A DNA stretch of 64,000 nt. Origin: Oscillatoria sp. CS-180 (GTDB lineage: Bacteria > Cyanobacteriota > Cyanobacteriia > Phormidesmidales > Phormidesmidaceae). Shown here in pieces: positions 1 through 9,274 of the stretch. Location: positions 1 to 64,000 of the forward strand of contig NZ_JAQMUB010000091.1 in the NCBI RefSeq assembly GCF_028330965.1, given 5' to 3'. The position numbers were made by a program, and so were the translations under genes. The notes under the pieces are model-generated. The model had not been told where the DNA came from. It saw only the letters and a list, made by a program, of their open reading frames with translations, and did not search any database. The stretch's first letter is position 1. The number at the start of each line of letters is the position of its first letter.

Positions 1-65
1 CGATACGGAAAGCTTTCGTAAATCGCTTGGCGAAATTGGCGCAGCGGTTCAAGATAGGTTGACAT
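1..65 (-). CDS. 5' end of an ORF cut by the left edge, possibly a transposase
   Basis: Reading down from an ATG at 65, the frame stays open to base 1 and gives about 21 residues beginning MSTYLEPLRQFRQAIYES. This resembles the start of a cyanobacterial DDE transposase family (pattern YL..LR.FRQ.vY, from memory). It does not resemble the start of DGR reverse transcriptases or Avd proteins that I recall. Just upstream, an 8-bp perfect inverted repeat (67-74 with 95-102) encloses a 20-nt loop, which would fit an insertion-sequence end or a regulatory hairpin. If it is a transposase, an insertion sequence sits where a DGR reverse transcriptase would be expected. The identity is weak because only 21 residues are visible. 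Confidence 0.35.
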   Translation of the reverse strand, partial: MSTYLEPLRQFRQAIYESFPY

Positions 66-287
66 CAGTGGTAGGGCTTAGAGTTTCCAATCCTCTACCA
101 CTTTCCTGCTCTTCAGTCACCCTGATTGTCCAAAGTCCAGAGCCGAGCAAGTCTTCGGCGAACCTACCAAGGTGATCGGCTCCGGGTGATATTTGGAAGC
201 CGTCGCCGACTTCACTGAAAACAGGTCTGGACTCCCGAATGTACGCTCGATGCAATCCCTTACACCGATTCTGACCGCAGGGAGTGC

Positions 288-405
288 TGCCGCGGCAACG
301 CACACCACCCGAAAACCGACATTGTTGTTGCGGTTAGCGGGCGTATTATCGTTGCGAGTGGCCGAGCGGCAATTGCGCGGATTGTTGTTCCACGAGCCGC
401 CCCGG
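288..405 (-). repeat. DGR template repeat (TR)
   Basis: This 118-bp segment duplicates the last 118 bp before the stop of the FGE-domain gene (594-711) at a constant offset of 306 bp. There are 13 mismatches and no gaps. Each mismatch falls on a T of the plus strand here, that is, an A of the coding-orientation strand: positions 322, 323, 325, 326, 329, 334, 346, 347, 352, 353, 359, 374 and 389. So 13 of 24 template adenines differ and none of the other 94 positions does. Translated in the target frame, the copy is rich in Asn (AAC/AAT) codons exactly where the target varies, the classic TR design. The 33 bp at its 3' end (288-320) match without change and would serve as the homology for initiation. 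It is not expected to be translated. Confidence 0.95.
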
Positions 406-501
406 CGCATCTATGCCTGCTCTCAACGTCACGTCTCAGCGAGTGAGAAGGGTAACGCTTGATTAGCGTAGAGCAACGCACCACCAGACCCCCCAAATCG
501 T

Positions 502-529
502 AAAAAAATTTGAGGCGCTGCGCGCCAAG
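502..529 (-). terminator. GC-rich hairpin with T-run downstream of the DGR target gene
   Basis: On the minus strand a TTGGCGC / GCGCC(T)CAA stem with a short GCA loop is followed by seven T residues. This is a good rho-independent terminator for the four-gene operon. It lies about 65 bp beyond the end of the VR and before the TR. DGRs often carry a GC-rich hairpin just downstream of the VR that promotes retrohoming, so this structure could serve either purpose or both. Its distance from the VR is larger than in the best-known phage case. Confidence 0.65.
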
Positions 530-590
530 GGGCCAGAGGGAAAAAGATTAAGAAATGCAAAGCGCAAAAGAGTAAGAGGGCAAAGGGGAA

Positions 591-2756
591 TCATGCCGCG
601 GCAACGCACACCACCCGAAAACCGACAACGAAGTCGCGGGTAGCGGGCGTAGCATCGACGCGAGAGGCCGAGCGGCAATAGCGCGGATTGTTGTACCACG
701 AGCCGCCCCGGACGACCCTTGTACCTTGATCGCCACCCTCAACCCAGGCCGAGCCGTCCGTTGGCGCCCCTTCATAATTGCCGTGCCACACATCCTGGCA
801 CCATTCCCACACGTTGCCATGCATGTCATACAGGCCAAAAGCATTGGCTACCCCAAAACTCCCCACAGGAGTAGTCTCTTGTCGATATTCACCGGTAGGA
901 CCAGACCCATAAGAATCTGAAGCGTCATAACTGACTAGGTCAGACGTAATGGTTTCGCCAAAGTGAAAAGGAGTCGTTGTACCGGCACGACAAGCGTATT
1001 CCCATTCCGCTTCAGTTGGAAGGCGACAGGTAACACCCAGGAAGGCAGAGAGGCGATCGCAAAACTCCGTCGCGTCTTCCCAAGAAACAGTTTCGACGGG
1101 GCGATCGTCTCCTTTGAACTGAGAAGGATCGGGCTCTAAGTTGCGATTGACACGCTCTAGGTTTTCTGCAACATATCGCCATTGGGCCTGCGTCACTGGA
1201 TAACGCCCCATCGTAAAAGCCGATACGGTCACCCAACGCTGCGGGCCTTCCGACTCCAACCGGTCACGTTCACCCTCCGGAGATCCCATGAGAAAAGCCC
1301 CCTCAACGGCTTGAATTGCCCCTACAGCAGATGCATTCCTTCGGCGCATTCGCTGAGCCAAAGCCAGTTCTCGGGTTAAGACCTCTGCCCAAATCACTGC
1401 TAACTGGTACTCGTTCACACGGTTGGCTCCCTCCTCCTCCTCAAGCGGCGCTTGATTCCAAAGGTCGGCATCTCGGGCAGTCACCGACATTAAGTATTGA
1501 TCGTTGATTAGGATGACCGGTGTCCTATTGCGAATTTCTGTAGCGACGAGCAGATCTTCATCCGTTTTAATCCACGCATCTAATGCTTCATTTGTCGTGC
1601 GGGTACGCAGTTGCGGCGTCTCTTCATTGTTTGGGGACGCCACCCTGAAGAGCAAACGTCCGTCGATGAAGATGCTATCTAAGAGATTGTTAATTATGGT
1701 GGGGGCAACTGAGCTTATGATATTATTTATCAGTAGTACATCTGCCAAATCAGCAGATGCTGGAATATCTACTAGCTCCAACACAAAATCTTGAACATCC
1801 CGGCGGTACAACGGACCAAAGATATTCCGTGAGTGGCGCAATACAATCTCACCCGCCTCGTCGACGAATGCAATTTCAGTGTCGAACAGTCTAAACTCTG
1901 TTCGTTCGATTTGTTGAGAATTCGGTTCTTCAATCGGACTTGTATCTTGTTGCAACGCACGATTAACAAGACCGACTCCGATCACGCCAGCAACTCCCCA
2001 CCCGGTTAACTGTAGCCAACGACGACGGGATACTGGCGAACCGGGCTGAAGCTGCTGGCGCAATTCTTCGGGAATTGTCAAGGGTACGCCAGCTACGGTG
2101 ACTGGGCGGCGTCCGACTCCAGGCAACTGCCGAAATTCCTCTAGGGCAGAGGATTGTTGGCCCTGCATTAGCGTTGCCATGCCTCGTACATAATGCAACA
2201 GCGTTTGTGCCTCCTCATCGGGTAATGGTAGTCCCGCCATGATGCCTGCCATACGTCCCCATTCGGCCTCATCATGGCCTTGCACGCTAACAGCGTTACG
2301 GGCTAGCTCTTTTACCACTTGGGTTGGCTGCGTCTGGGCCATCGCCATCCAGCGCTGTATCTGGGCCAGCTCTTTGACATCTGGGTCGTCGCTATAGAGC
2401 TGGGATGATTGGTAATAGGTCAACAAAAAATTAGCCAGTTCCCGTTGCCGCACTGCACCAAACCGCGAGTCCATTTGGAGTTGCAGCAGCAGGTCAGCGC
2501 GGATATCCGCGTCCATCTCATATAGATCTAGCCCCACCTCATTACAGAAGGGCGCGAGCATCACATCCGCCACCGCCACCCAGGGAATATTCAGGGGCCG
2601 CCCCTGCACATCGCTGCGAAAGTGCGCCCACAGGCGATAGATCAGATCTGGTGTCAGCGCCATGGGAAAAGCTGCGTGGTAGGCCAGGTCGAGATGGGGT
2701 TGGCCAAACTGGTCAATAAAATTTTGCAGCCGTTGATCCGTGGTCTTCGCCATCAT
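591..2756 (-). CDS. DGR target protein with C-terminal FGE-sulfatase (SUMF1-like) domain
   Basis: 721 residues. The N-terminal ~240 residues are alpha-helical and unrecognised. A single hydrophobic segment at about 247-266, preceded by SRRRW, probably anchors the protein in the membrane. A middle region of no known family follows. Residues ~480-721 form an FGE-sulfatase/EgtB/PvdO-type C-type-lectin-like domain ([67 protein letters not shown]). The final 40 residues (682-721) are the DGR variable repeat. Relative to the template, residues 688, 693, 698, 700, 702, 706, 708, 709 and 710 are changed, eight of them from Asn. The start overlaps the vWA gene stop by 4 bp (ATGA), showing translational coupling. 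In other DGRs this fold displays variable ligand-binding residues, so a recognition role is inferred; no enzyme activity is implied. Confidence 0.9.
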   Translation of the reverse strand: MMAKTTDQRLQNFIDQFGQPHLDLAYHAAFPMALTPDLIYRLWAHFRSDVQGRPLNIPWVAVADVMLAPFCNEVGLDLYEMDADIRADLLLQLQMDSRFGAVRQRELANFLLTYYQSSQLYSDDPDVKELAQIQRWMAMAQTQPTQVVKELARNAVSVQGHDEAEWGRMAGIMAGLPLPDEEAQTLLHYVRGMATLMQGQQSSALEEFRQLPGVGRRPVTVAGVPLTIPEELRQQLQPGSPVSRRRWLQLTGWGVAGVIGVGLVNRALQQDTSPIEEPNSQQIERTEFRLFDTEIAFVDEAGEIVLRHSRNIFGPLYRRDVQDFVLELVDIPASADLADVLLINNIISSVAPTIINNLLDSIFIDGRLLFRVASPNNEETPQLRTRTTNEALDAWIKTDEDLLVATEIRNRTPVILINDQYLMSVTARDADLWNQAPLEEEEGANRVNEYQLAVIWAEVLTRELALAQRMRRRNASAVGAIQAVEGAFLMGSPEGERDRLESEGPQRWVTVSAFTMGRYPVTQAQWRYVAENLERVNRNLEPDPSQFKGDDRPVETVSWEDATEFCDRLSAFLGVTCRLPTEAEWEYACRAGTTTPFHFGETITSDLVSYDASDSYGSGPTGEYRQETTPVGSFGVANAFGLYDMHGNVWEWCQDVWHGNYEGAPTDGSAWVEGGDQGTRVVRGGSWYNNPRYCRSASRVDATPATRDFVVGFRVVCVAAA
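594..711 (-). repeat. DGR variable repeat (VR)
   Basis: This is the 3'-terminal 118 bp of the FGE-domain gene, ending directly at its TGA stop (591-593). It matches the template at 288-405 in 105 of 118 positions, and every difference sits at a template adenine. Nine codons are altered (to Tyr, Tyr, Ser, Val, Ala, Thr, Asp, Phe and Val). The last 33 bp (594-626) are invariant, as expected for the initiation-of-mutagenic-homology end. Homology with the template stops exactly at 711/405 on one side and 594/288 on the other. Confidence 0.95.
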
Positions 2757-4153
2757 AGCCCAGCCCTCCCTTGCCCTCGCAACACACTGATGGCCGCATC
2801 CAGCCCCACTCGATCAAACTCAAACATCGGTACCCGCTGGGCAATGGCCCCAGCAGTGGTGCCCGCCCAGCGCTTTTGGGGCATGGGATTGAGCCAGGTG
2901 ACGTAGCGCAGGCGTTGGTGGAGCCGGGTCAAAAACTGTTCGGTCAGTTCCAGACGGTGGGGATACCAGCGACCGTGGGCCGCGCCCCCGTCACTCAGAA
3001 TCAGCGCCCCGGCATAGTCTGACGTGAGGCTCTGCAACACCTGATCGATGGTGGCAGCAGATTGCTGATAGGGATCGCGATACAGCCAGGTCACCGGGCA
3101 GTTGTGAAAATAATAGATGCAGGCCTGGGTCTGGCGATCACCGTATTGGACGATATCCACCAAGCGCTGGGCCAGGGCATGAAAGGGCACCATGGAGCCG
3201 CCATAGTCCACCAGGAGTAACACTTCAGCCAGATTGATGCGCCGGGCTCGAAACACAGGAGTTAACAACAGTCCCTGTCGCCCCACAACCTGCACGGTCG
3301 CCTCTACGTCTAACTCCGTTGGTGGTCCCGAACGCACCATGCGTCGCAGGTGACGCCAGCTTTGTTTCATCTGGCGGCGGGTCACGGGCAAATAATCTGC
3401 CGTCATGACTGTTTGCCCCAGCCGGACCACTTGCACCTCATCCTGCATATGCTGCGTCACCGCTAAAGACATACCCGCTGTCACATCAGGTTGATCCGTC
3501 ACTTGACGCTGCCGCGACGATCGCCATTGAAACCATCCCCAAACCGCTCCCGAGGTCAGCCATAGCCCTCCCCATAGCCTTAAACCGTACTGTTGCCACC
3601 AGGGTGGCGGCAAAAGGACTTCTGTGGAGATAGCGGTTGGGATGTCTTCCTGGGCTTGCAAATTGTCTTCAAAGTCTTCAGCAGCGTCTGTAGCCGCCGC
3701 TTCCACAATCGGCTGGGTCGCCTCGTATAGCTCAGTGGTGCTCTCATTGACCAAGGGTAAGGCCAAAGCGAGCGGCCTCAACTCAACACTTGGCTGTGGC
3801 CGGAGCATCCACCAACAAGTGCCAAGAATTAGTGAACTACCCCCAAAGATTCCCAACGCCACAGCTTGAATCAGTCGTGAGGGGCCCGGATGAGGTTTCG
3901 CGGTAGTGTTTTGAGGCGTCGATGTCGGCAGTTCTCGAATTAAGCGATTGAACTGCACCTCAAAAATCTGCGCTTCTTCTGGTGTTTTCACCCACACTGT
4001 GCAGCAGAGACGCGCTAAAGCGGCTCGATCTTGAGTGCCATAGCCTGCCTGCCACGCTTTCAGCACCCACTGATACTCTCCAATCCCGAGAGGCAATCCG
4101 GCCTCTCGCAGTTGGGTAAACAAATCTAGTAGGGGTAACGGTTCGGCTACCAT
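2753..4153 (-). CDS. Membrane-linked vWA-domain protein of a MoxR-vWA system
   Basis: About 466 residues from the ATG at 4153. That start has a GAGG ribosome site just before it and lies 8 bp after the MoxR stop; a longer frame from 4237 is possible but would overlap MoxR by 77 bp. The N-terminus ([21 protein letters not shown]) resembles the SAV_2336-type N-terminal domain found with MoxR and vWA partners. Two hydrophobic segments follow, near residues 105-125 and 190-212. The C-terminal ~190 residues look like a CoxE-type von Willebrand A domain. The metal site reads DYGGS (316-320) rather than DxSxS, with a second acidic loop LSDGG, so metal binding may be altered. In related systems the MoxR ATPase and vWA protein form a chaperone-like relay between sensor and effector. 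Confidence 0.75.
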   Translation of the reverse strand: MVAEPLPLLDLFTQLREAGLPLGIGEYQWVLKAWQAGYGTQDRAALARLCCTVWVKTPEEAQIFEVQFNRLIRELPTSTPQNTTAKPHPGPSRLIQAVALGIFGGSSLILGTCWWMLRPQPSVELRPLALALPLVNESTTELYEATQPIVEAAATDAAEDFEDNLQAQEDIPTAISTEVLLPPPWWQQYGLRLWGGLWLTSGAVWGWFQWRSSRQRQVTDQPDVTAGMSLAVTQHMQDEVQVVRLGQTVMTADYLPVTRRQMKQSWRHLRRMVRSGPPTELDVEATVQVVGRQGLLLTPVFRARRINLAEVLLLVDYGGSMVPFHALAQRLVDIVQYGDRQTQACIYYFHNCPVTWLYRDPYQQSAATIDQVLQSLTSDYAGALILSDGGAAHGRWYPHRLELTEQFLTRLHQRLRYVTWLNPMPQKRWAGTTAGAIAQRVPMFEFDRVGLDAAISVLRGQGRAGL

Positions 4154-4160
4154 CCTGACC

Positions 4161-5099
4161 TCACAGTCCTGACTGACGATAGCGTTGATAGGCCGCCTGG
4201 CTCTTGAGCAAAACCTCCGGATAGGGCAGTGAGGCACTGAGCTGCGCCAGAATATCGGGCTCGGATTGTCGCAGCAGCACTTTCACCCAGTCCACTAACT
4301 CACTGGTGCTGACCCGTTTGCTAGCAAAGGTCCGTTCCGTCTGCTGATTTTGGCGGAGCTGCCAAAAGCGATCGACCGATTTCGCCACTACCGTGTCGGT
4401 CGCACTGGGATAGCGCTGTTGGGGAAACAACGAGTGGATAATTTGCACCAAGCGATCTTGATTGGGAAAGTCGACATAGTGAAATAAACAGCGCCGCAAA
4501 AAGGCGTCGGGCAAATCCTTCTCGTCGTTGCTGGTGATGAACACAATAGGTGCGATGTTAGCTCGAACCTTACGCCCAGTTTCATCTATTTTGAACTGGC
4601 GCTCATCCAGCTCTAGTAACAAATCATTGGGAAAATCAATATCGGCTTTGTCGATTTCGTCGATCAGCACCACGGTGCGCTGGGGGTTAAGAAAGGCTTG
4701 CCCCAAGGGACCCCAGTCAATATACTCGGCGGGATCTTTAATGCGGTTGAGTTCCGCCTCCGACAGCATTTGGTTGGCCGCTAGTTGGGCATCTCGCAAG
4801 CGACCAACCGCATCGTAGGTATACAGGCCATCCCGAGCGCGGCTGGTAGATTTGATATACCAGGTTTCGAACGGGAGTTGCAGCTCATAGGCCACGGCTC
4901 GGGCCAGTTGCGTTTTTCCACAGCCCGGTTCGCCCTTCAGCAGTAGCGGCCGCTCTAGAAAAATGGCCAGGTTCACCGCCTCGACCAATTCTGAGCTGGG
5001 TAAATAAGGAGTGAGCAACTGCCCAGTTTCGGGATCTTGCTCTCCGTCCTGGGGCTGCACCTTACCGGTATACTCAGGCAGGTTTAGTACTTCAGCCAC
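4161..5099 (-). CDS. MoxR-family AAA+ ATPase
   Basis: 312 residues. The Walker A motif GEPGCGKT lies at 56-63 and Walker B VVLIDEID at 143-150. ITSNDEKDLPDAFLRRCLF carries sensor-1 and the arginine-finger region. The domain order and length match MoxR ATPases, which remodel client proteins together with vWA-domain partners such as the one encoded immediately downstream. Its start overlaps the end of the TIR gene by 16 bp, so the genes are co-transcribed and probably translationally coupled. In this context it is probably the NTP-dependent switch between the diversified sensor and the TIR effector; that role is inferred from gene order. Confidence 0.9.
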   Translation of the reverse strand: MAEVLNLPEYTGKVQPQDGEQDPETGQLLTPYLPSSELVEAVNLAIFLERPLLLKGEPGCGKTQLARAVAYELQLPFETWYIKSTSRARDGLYTYDAVGRLRDAQLAANQMLSEAELNRIKDPAEYIDWGPLGQAFLNPQRTVVLIDEIDKADIDFPNDLLLELDERQFKIDETGRKVRANIAPIVFITSNDEKDLPDAFLRRCLFHYVDFPNQDRLVQIIHSLFPQQRYPSATDTVVAKSVDRFWQLRQNQQTERTFASKRVSTSELVDWVKVLLRQSEPDILAQLSASLPYPEVLLKSQAAYQRYRQSGL

Positions 5100-6325
5100 T
5101 TATCCAACTCCTCATACCAGTCAAACCCACAGCGCTCGCAGATCTCTTGCAATACCAAATCGGGCACCCCCTGATCGGTCAGGGCCAGAATCTCGTTGAC
5201 CTGTTCATCGATCCCCTGGGTCAGCACCGGGGGGAGATCCCGAAACTGAGAGACGATCCAACTCATCACTTCCTGGTCGGTAAATTCCTGCAGCTTAGGT
5301 GGTTTGATGGGCTTGCGGGGATCCCAACTGGCATCCAACTTTTCCACCCAGGGGAGCTGCCATTGTTCAGCTTTGCCTTCATAATCCACAAAAAACATTA
5401 GCAATTTGCGATCGCTCTCTCCGGCCTCGGCCATCTGTACTCTCTGGGTCAGGGGTAACCAAAATTGTTCAATCAAGTTTACCAACGATGACTCTGGCAT
5501 CAAGTTAACATCGTGGAACACAAAAATGACGTCCTGAGTGAGCCACCAGCGATATACCCCATCGGCTACAGCGATCGCATTGATTTCGCTCAATTTCAGG
5601 TTTAAGCGCTTACCCAACTCACGCCAATAAGCACTGACATCTTTGCGGCGAGCCGTGCGGCTGAGGTCAATGGTGACCACTTTGCTGACGGTGTGCAGCG
5701 GCACATACTCTACCACCAGACGATTCAGCAGCCAGCGCTGGCCGTACTCTGGCGAACCGCCGTGAATCAAAAACGCAGCCACCGATTCAGCATCAATGGC
5801 GCGCAAAAACAATTCTGCCTGTTGTTGAAACCCCAGCTTCAGCAGCGCACTGTAGAGATTCGTTTTGAATTCAGCCCGGGCGGCGGCAACTTCCTGCAAG
5901 GTGTGTTTGATACCCTGGGCTACATTGAGCAGCGCCTCATCCTGATTTGCCCATTTGGCGATCGGCTGGCCATCGGTGGGTAATGGCTTGAGCTGGCCAA
6001 AAGGCGCATCTTGCCAATCGACGGGTCGCAGAATCACCGGAATCACCCGCGCCTCTCTGGCCTCGTGGCGTTCCATTGCCCGCTTCACTTCCACGTCGTA
6101 GCAATAGTCTGAGGCTAAAAAATCAGCACTCACCAGCAACAAGATAATATCGGCTTGGTTGAGATGCTGCTGAATTTCGGGGAGGCGCTCCGCTCCAGCT
6201 TCGATATCGCGATCGTACCATGCATCAATTTTGCCCTGGCGCTGCAACAGCTTCAGATGCTTCTCTAATTCGTCCCGCAGGTCTTCGTCTTTGTGAGAGT
6301 AAGAGAAAAAAACTTCGACGCTCAT
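5084..6325 (-). CDS. TIR-domain protein with iSTAND-like C-terminal region
   Basis: 413 residues. Residues 1-145 are a bacterial TIR domain (VEVFFSYSHKDEDLRDEL, DIEAGAERLPEIQQHL, ADIILLLVSADFLAS). The conserved Glu expected to be catalytic in NAD-cleaving TIRs is present (E79 in DYCYDVEV). After a helical linker, the C-terminal half (HGGSPEYGQRWLLNRL, then VIFVFHDVNLMPESSLVNLI) resembles the inactive-STAND module that accompanies TIR proteins in cyanobacteria. I see no Walker A motif there. As first gene of the operon it is the likely effector, killing or arresting the cell through NAD depletion when triggered. NADase activity is inferred from the family and not demonstrated by the sequence. 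Confidence 0.85.
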   Translation of the reverse strand: MSVEVFFSYSHKDEDLRDELEKHLKLLQRQGKIDAWYDRDIEAGAERLPEIQQHLNQADIILLLVSADFLASDYCYDVEVKRAMERHEAREARVIPVILRPVDWQDAPFGQLKPLPTDGQPIAKWANQDEALLNVAQGIKHTLQEVAAARAEFKTNLYSALLKLGFQQQAELFLRAIDAESVAAFLIHGGSPEYGQRWLLNRLVVEYVPLHTVSKVVTIDLSRTARRKDVSAYWRELGKRLNLKLSEINAIAVADGVYRWWLTQDVIFVFHDVNLMPESSLVNLIEQFWLPLTQRVQMAEAGESDRKLLMFFVDYEGKAEQWQLPWVEKLDASWDPRKPIKPPKLQEFTDQEVMSWIVSQFRDLPPVLTQGIDEQVNEILALTDQGVPDLVLQEICERCGFDWYEELDKWLKY

Positions 6326-6838
6326 AGACCTTTTTATCAGGATTACCCTTACTGGGAGTATAGCGTCAGTTGCTGAGGTACCTCTTGACTCTCTACATAG
6401 AGAATCATCTGAATTCCGCTTTCAGAAATTCTGCTCATGAACTTTCGAGTAGCGCCTATCGCCGCAGACAGAACCAATATGCTAATCAAGTGATGCGAAG
6501 TTCGACCCGTTGAGCAGTGCCTATCTCCTTGCATTCCTACGCAAATCTCTGCAAGCGCACACAAGAAATCAGCACAGTATTTAGTACATCATTCTTTGAA
6601 GAGGCTCTAATCCTTGCTAGTCAAAGTCTTCAAATTCTGCGCTGCCGATTTGTAATCAACTACCCGGTAAGTGTGAGCAGGAATACCGGCTTCAACAATG
6701 GCCATGCATCAACTTCATTTTCATCTTACAGTGCAAACAAAACTCCCCTGTACTTCTAAGACAAAGAGGGTATTACGCTCAGGAAATGAGTACTTAACAA
6801 ATCTGTAGCGTTGTCTTTTGAGCTGTAATTTTCCGCGA
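6326..6838. other. Intergenic gap between the DGR/TIR operon and the relaxase
   Basis: These 513 bp hold no convincing gene. A 71-residue minus-strand frame (6349-6564) matches no family. The promoter of the TIR operon should lie here, just right of 6325, but I cannot pick one with confidence. I searched this stretch by eye for a copy of the tRNA-Arg 3' end that would mark the left end of the integrated element and found none. Confidence 0.5.
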
Positions 6839-9268
6839 CTACCTCTCCAACACTGGCCCTTGCATGCCTCGCTGAGGCCCCTGCAATGCTTCCGGCAAGA
6901 ACGTCGCTGCCAATTCTTTCTGCCGACTGCGGTCCATCTTCTTCGACAAGTCTGCTAAAGAATCACCCGCTTCCAAACGATCAGTAAACAGAAAAGTTTT
7001 CTGCCGACTGCGCGACAGTTCGACATAACTGAGTTCCCGGTCTTGCATAGCTCCGCCGAGCAGCACAAAACTCTGCTGTCGGGTATCGCCCTGGGCCTTA
7101 TGAGTAGTGACAGCATAGCCTAACCGGATGTGTGAGTACGCATCGGTATCAATGGTTCGCCTTTCGCCGTTATCGAGTTCCACATCAAGGCGCGTATTAT
7201 TCAGAGCCGTTATTGTTCCAAACGCTCCGTTCTTGAGGTTCATCAATCGATCGTTGCGGGTAAAGACGATGCGGTCATTTTGCCGTAGGTCATATCCGTT
7301 AACCCGTAAAGTGTTGCCAGTGAGCAAACCCGCGTTGATGCGCGTTGCCTGGGCCTTCTCGTTCAGGTCCAAGACATCCAGGTTAGACCCAGCCATGATC
7401 AGGTTATCCTGTGGCGCAGTGGCCCCGCCCTGCTTACTCCAGGTATCAACCAGCGCCGTTCGAGCTGAGTTCCAATCCTCTTTGACTGAAAGCAAACCGT
7501 TTTGCGCATAGGCCGATAAGACCTCGGTTGCCTTACCGGCAATCATATCCTTCACGGCTTGACGCATCCAGGGGATATGTTGCCGGGTGATGTCCGTGAG
7601 TTCTGCTCTCCCAACGCGATCTCCGATTTTCTGAAACGCCCCACCCGCCTCGACGGGCTGGAGTTGTTTGGCGTCTCCGACCAAAACCAGCTTGGCTCCT
7701 GCCTCTGTAGTGGCGGTCACTAGCTTTGCCATTTGTCGAGTGCCGACCATCCCAGCTTCATCTACTACCAACACATCGTTTTTGGATAAGGGGCTGACCC
7801 CTGTCTCCAACCGGTACAGCAAACTATGAATCGTTTGGCTAGGAATGCCTGCGCCTTTTTCCAATTCCCCTGCTGCTTTTGCCGCCAATGCGCCACCCTG
7901 GACTTGATAGCCTTCCCGTTCCCAGGCTTCTTTGGCGACCCGCAACATAAACGTCTTCCCTGTTCCAGCCAACCCTTCCGTCACCTTGATCGAGCTGTGC
8001 TTATCGAGCAAATGCGTTACGGCTGCGTGTTGTTCCGCTTTAAGCGTGGGATAGTCACTAACGACCTTACCCAAGGTACGGTCACTTACGCGGTGGGTGC
8101 TAGCAGATTTCGCCTGCTCAACCCGCTGCATCATTGTCCGCTCAATCGCCAGCATTTCGGTGGTGGTGTAGCGCCGCTCTTCTCCGACCCGCCCCAGTCG
8201 AACAATATCCGGGCTGTGCAGACATTGTTTGACCTGTTGCTTGATGTCCTCGATGCCTAATCCGGTTCCTGGGGCGGCTTCCGCCATCTGCCGTAAGAGA
8301 TCTCGTTCTACAAACGTGCTGTTATAAAACATCAGTTTCTCCAACACGGCTTCTTGCAGAGCGCCGATAACCTTGACGGGTTGGCGATCAATAACCGTTG
8401 CCTGCGGTGCCTGATACCCAAAAGCGGCTCCTGCTTGTTGCCAACGTTGAAACAGCTCCTCTCGCGCAACGTGGCCTTTGACATGCCGGGTATCCAGCGC
8501 GGCGATTTCAGCGGCTTTAGCACTGGTGTTGCCACTGTCTTCTAGTGCTGCTTCAATCTCGGAACGCCGTTTGGAGAATTCTTCCACCAATGCCGGATCG
8601 ACGCCTTTGAATTCAAATAGATTTTGCCGATCTCCAGTCTTAACCACCTCCAAACCAAGGCTGCTTTCCAATTGCCGCGATAATTCCGCTCGGTATAGAG
8701 CGCCAGCGGTCATTTTGTTGCGATAAAACTGTTGACTTTCGATGGCTCCTGTACTGCCGTCTTCCCTCACAGCGGCATTCATGATCAGGCAATGCGTATG
8801 CAGCTGCGGGTCAAGCGCCCGGCTGGTGCCATGTTCAAAGGTGGCAATGATCAGCTTTGCCGGTTCTTTGATTGCGCCGCCTTTTCCTCTTCGGGTGACG
8901 CTTTCTTCCTCAAGCCAGTCCAAGGCTTTCCGCACGGCGGTATCTTGCGCTGCCTGAATTTTCTGACGCGTATCCCCATCCGCCTGACTCCAAACAACGC
9001 TTACCGTTTTTGGAACCGAGAAGGTTAAATCCCAGCCGGGTTGTCGCTTGGTTTCACCAGCGTTTTGCACCAGTTTTGCCTCACCGTCTGGGGTAAACCC
9101 ATCAATGACCTGTCGATAATGCGCTGGTTTGACGTTGCCAATTAACTCTAGGGCTGCTGCCCCTTTTCCGTGCCATTTCCCCGGCGGTTCACCGCCATTC
9201 AAGTAATAGTCATCCTTGGCGATGTCGAGGTAATACTCCTTCGACTTAATTCCATTAATGGATAGCAT
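6839..9268 (-). CDS. MobF-family (TrwC-like) conjugative relaxase/helicase
   Basis: 809 residues. The N-terminal ~300 residues form the TrwC relaxase domain. Tyrosines cluster at EYYLDIAKDDYYLNGGE, followed by KWHGKGA and TFSVPKTVSVVW, and the metal-binding histidines lie in FEHGTSRALDPQLHTHCLI. The C-terminal part is a superfamily-1 helicase with Walker A GLAGTGKT, LVVDEAGMVG and GYAVTTHKAQGDT. The protein would nick and unwind plasmid DNA at oriT for transfer. It is somewhat shorter than classical TrwC (about 966 residues) but all core motifs are present. A small gene lies 6 bp upstream on the same strand, so the two are co-transcribed. Confidence 0.92.
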   Translation of the reverse strand: MLSINGIKSKEYYLDIAKDDYYLNGGEPPGKWHGKGAAALELIGNVKPAHYRQVIDGFTPDGEAKLVQNAGETKRQPGWDLTFSVPKTVSVVWSQADGDTRQKIQAAQDTAVRKALDWLEEESVTRRGKGGAIKEPAKLIIATFEHGTSRALDPQLHTHCLIMNAAVREDGSTGAIESQQFYRNKMTAGALYRAELSRQLESSLGLEVVKTGDRQNLFEFKGVDPALVEEFSKRRSEIEAALEDSGNTSAKAAEIAALDTRHVKGHVAREELFQRWQQAGAAFGYQAPQATVIDRQPVKVIGALQEAVLEKLMFYNSTFVERDLLRQMAEAAPGTGLGIEDIKQQVKQCLHSPDIVRLGRVGEERRYTTTEMLAIERTMMQRVEQAKSASTHRVSDRTLGKVVSDYPTLKAEQHAAVTHLLDKHSSIKVTEGLAGTGKTFMLRVAKEAWEREGYQVQGGALAAKAAGELEKGAGIPSQTIHSLLYRLETGVSPLSKNDVLVVDEAGMVGTRQMAKLVTATTEAGAKLVLVGDAKQLQPVEAGGAFQKIGDRVGRAELTDITRQHIPWMRQAVKDMIAGKATEVLSAYAQNGLLSVKEDWNSARTALVDTWSKQGGATAPQDNLIMAGSNLDVLDLNEKAQATRINAGLLTGNTLRVNGYDLRQNDRIVFTRNDRLMNLKNGAFGTITALNNTRLDVELDNGERRTIDTDAYSHIRLGYAVTTHKAQGDTRQQSFVLLGGAMQDRELSYVELSRSRQKTFLFTDRLEAGDSLADLSKKMDRSRQKELAATFLPEALQGPQRGMQGPVLER

Positions 9269-9274
9269 GCCTTT

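Noticed and set aside
1-65. Start of the DGR reverse transcriptase or Avd
   Set aside because: The 21 visible residues resemble a transposase start more than any RT or Avd I know, but the evidence is too short to be sure.
117-410. 97-residue minus-strand ORF starting [13 protein letters not shown]
   Set aside because: Its first 40 residues are the DGR template repeat read in the target frame and the rest is unlike any protein, so it is template DNA and not a gene.
6349-6564. 71-residue minus-strand ORF
   Set aside because: No family resemblance, ribosome site or conserved-looking composition.
6326-6838. Left attachment repeat of the integrated element
   Set aside because: No stretch resembling the 3' part of the tRNA-Arg was found by eye.
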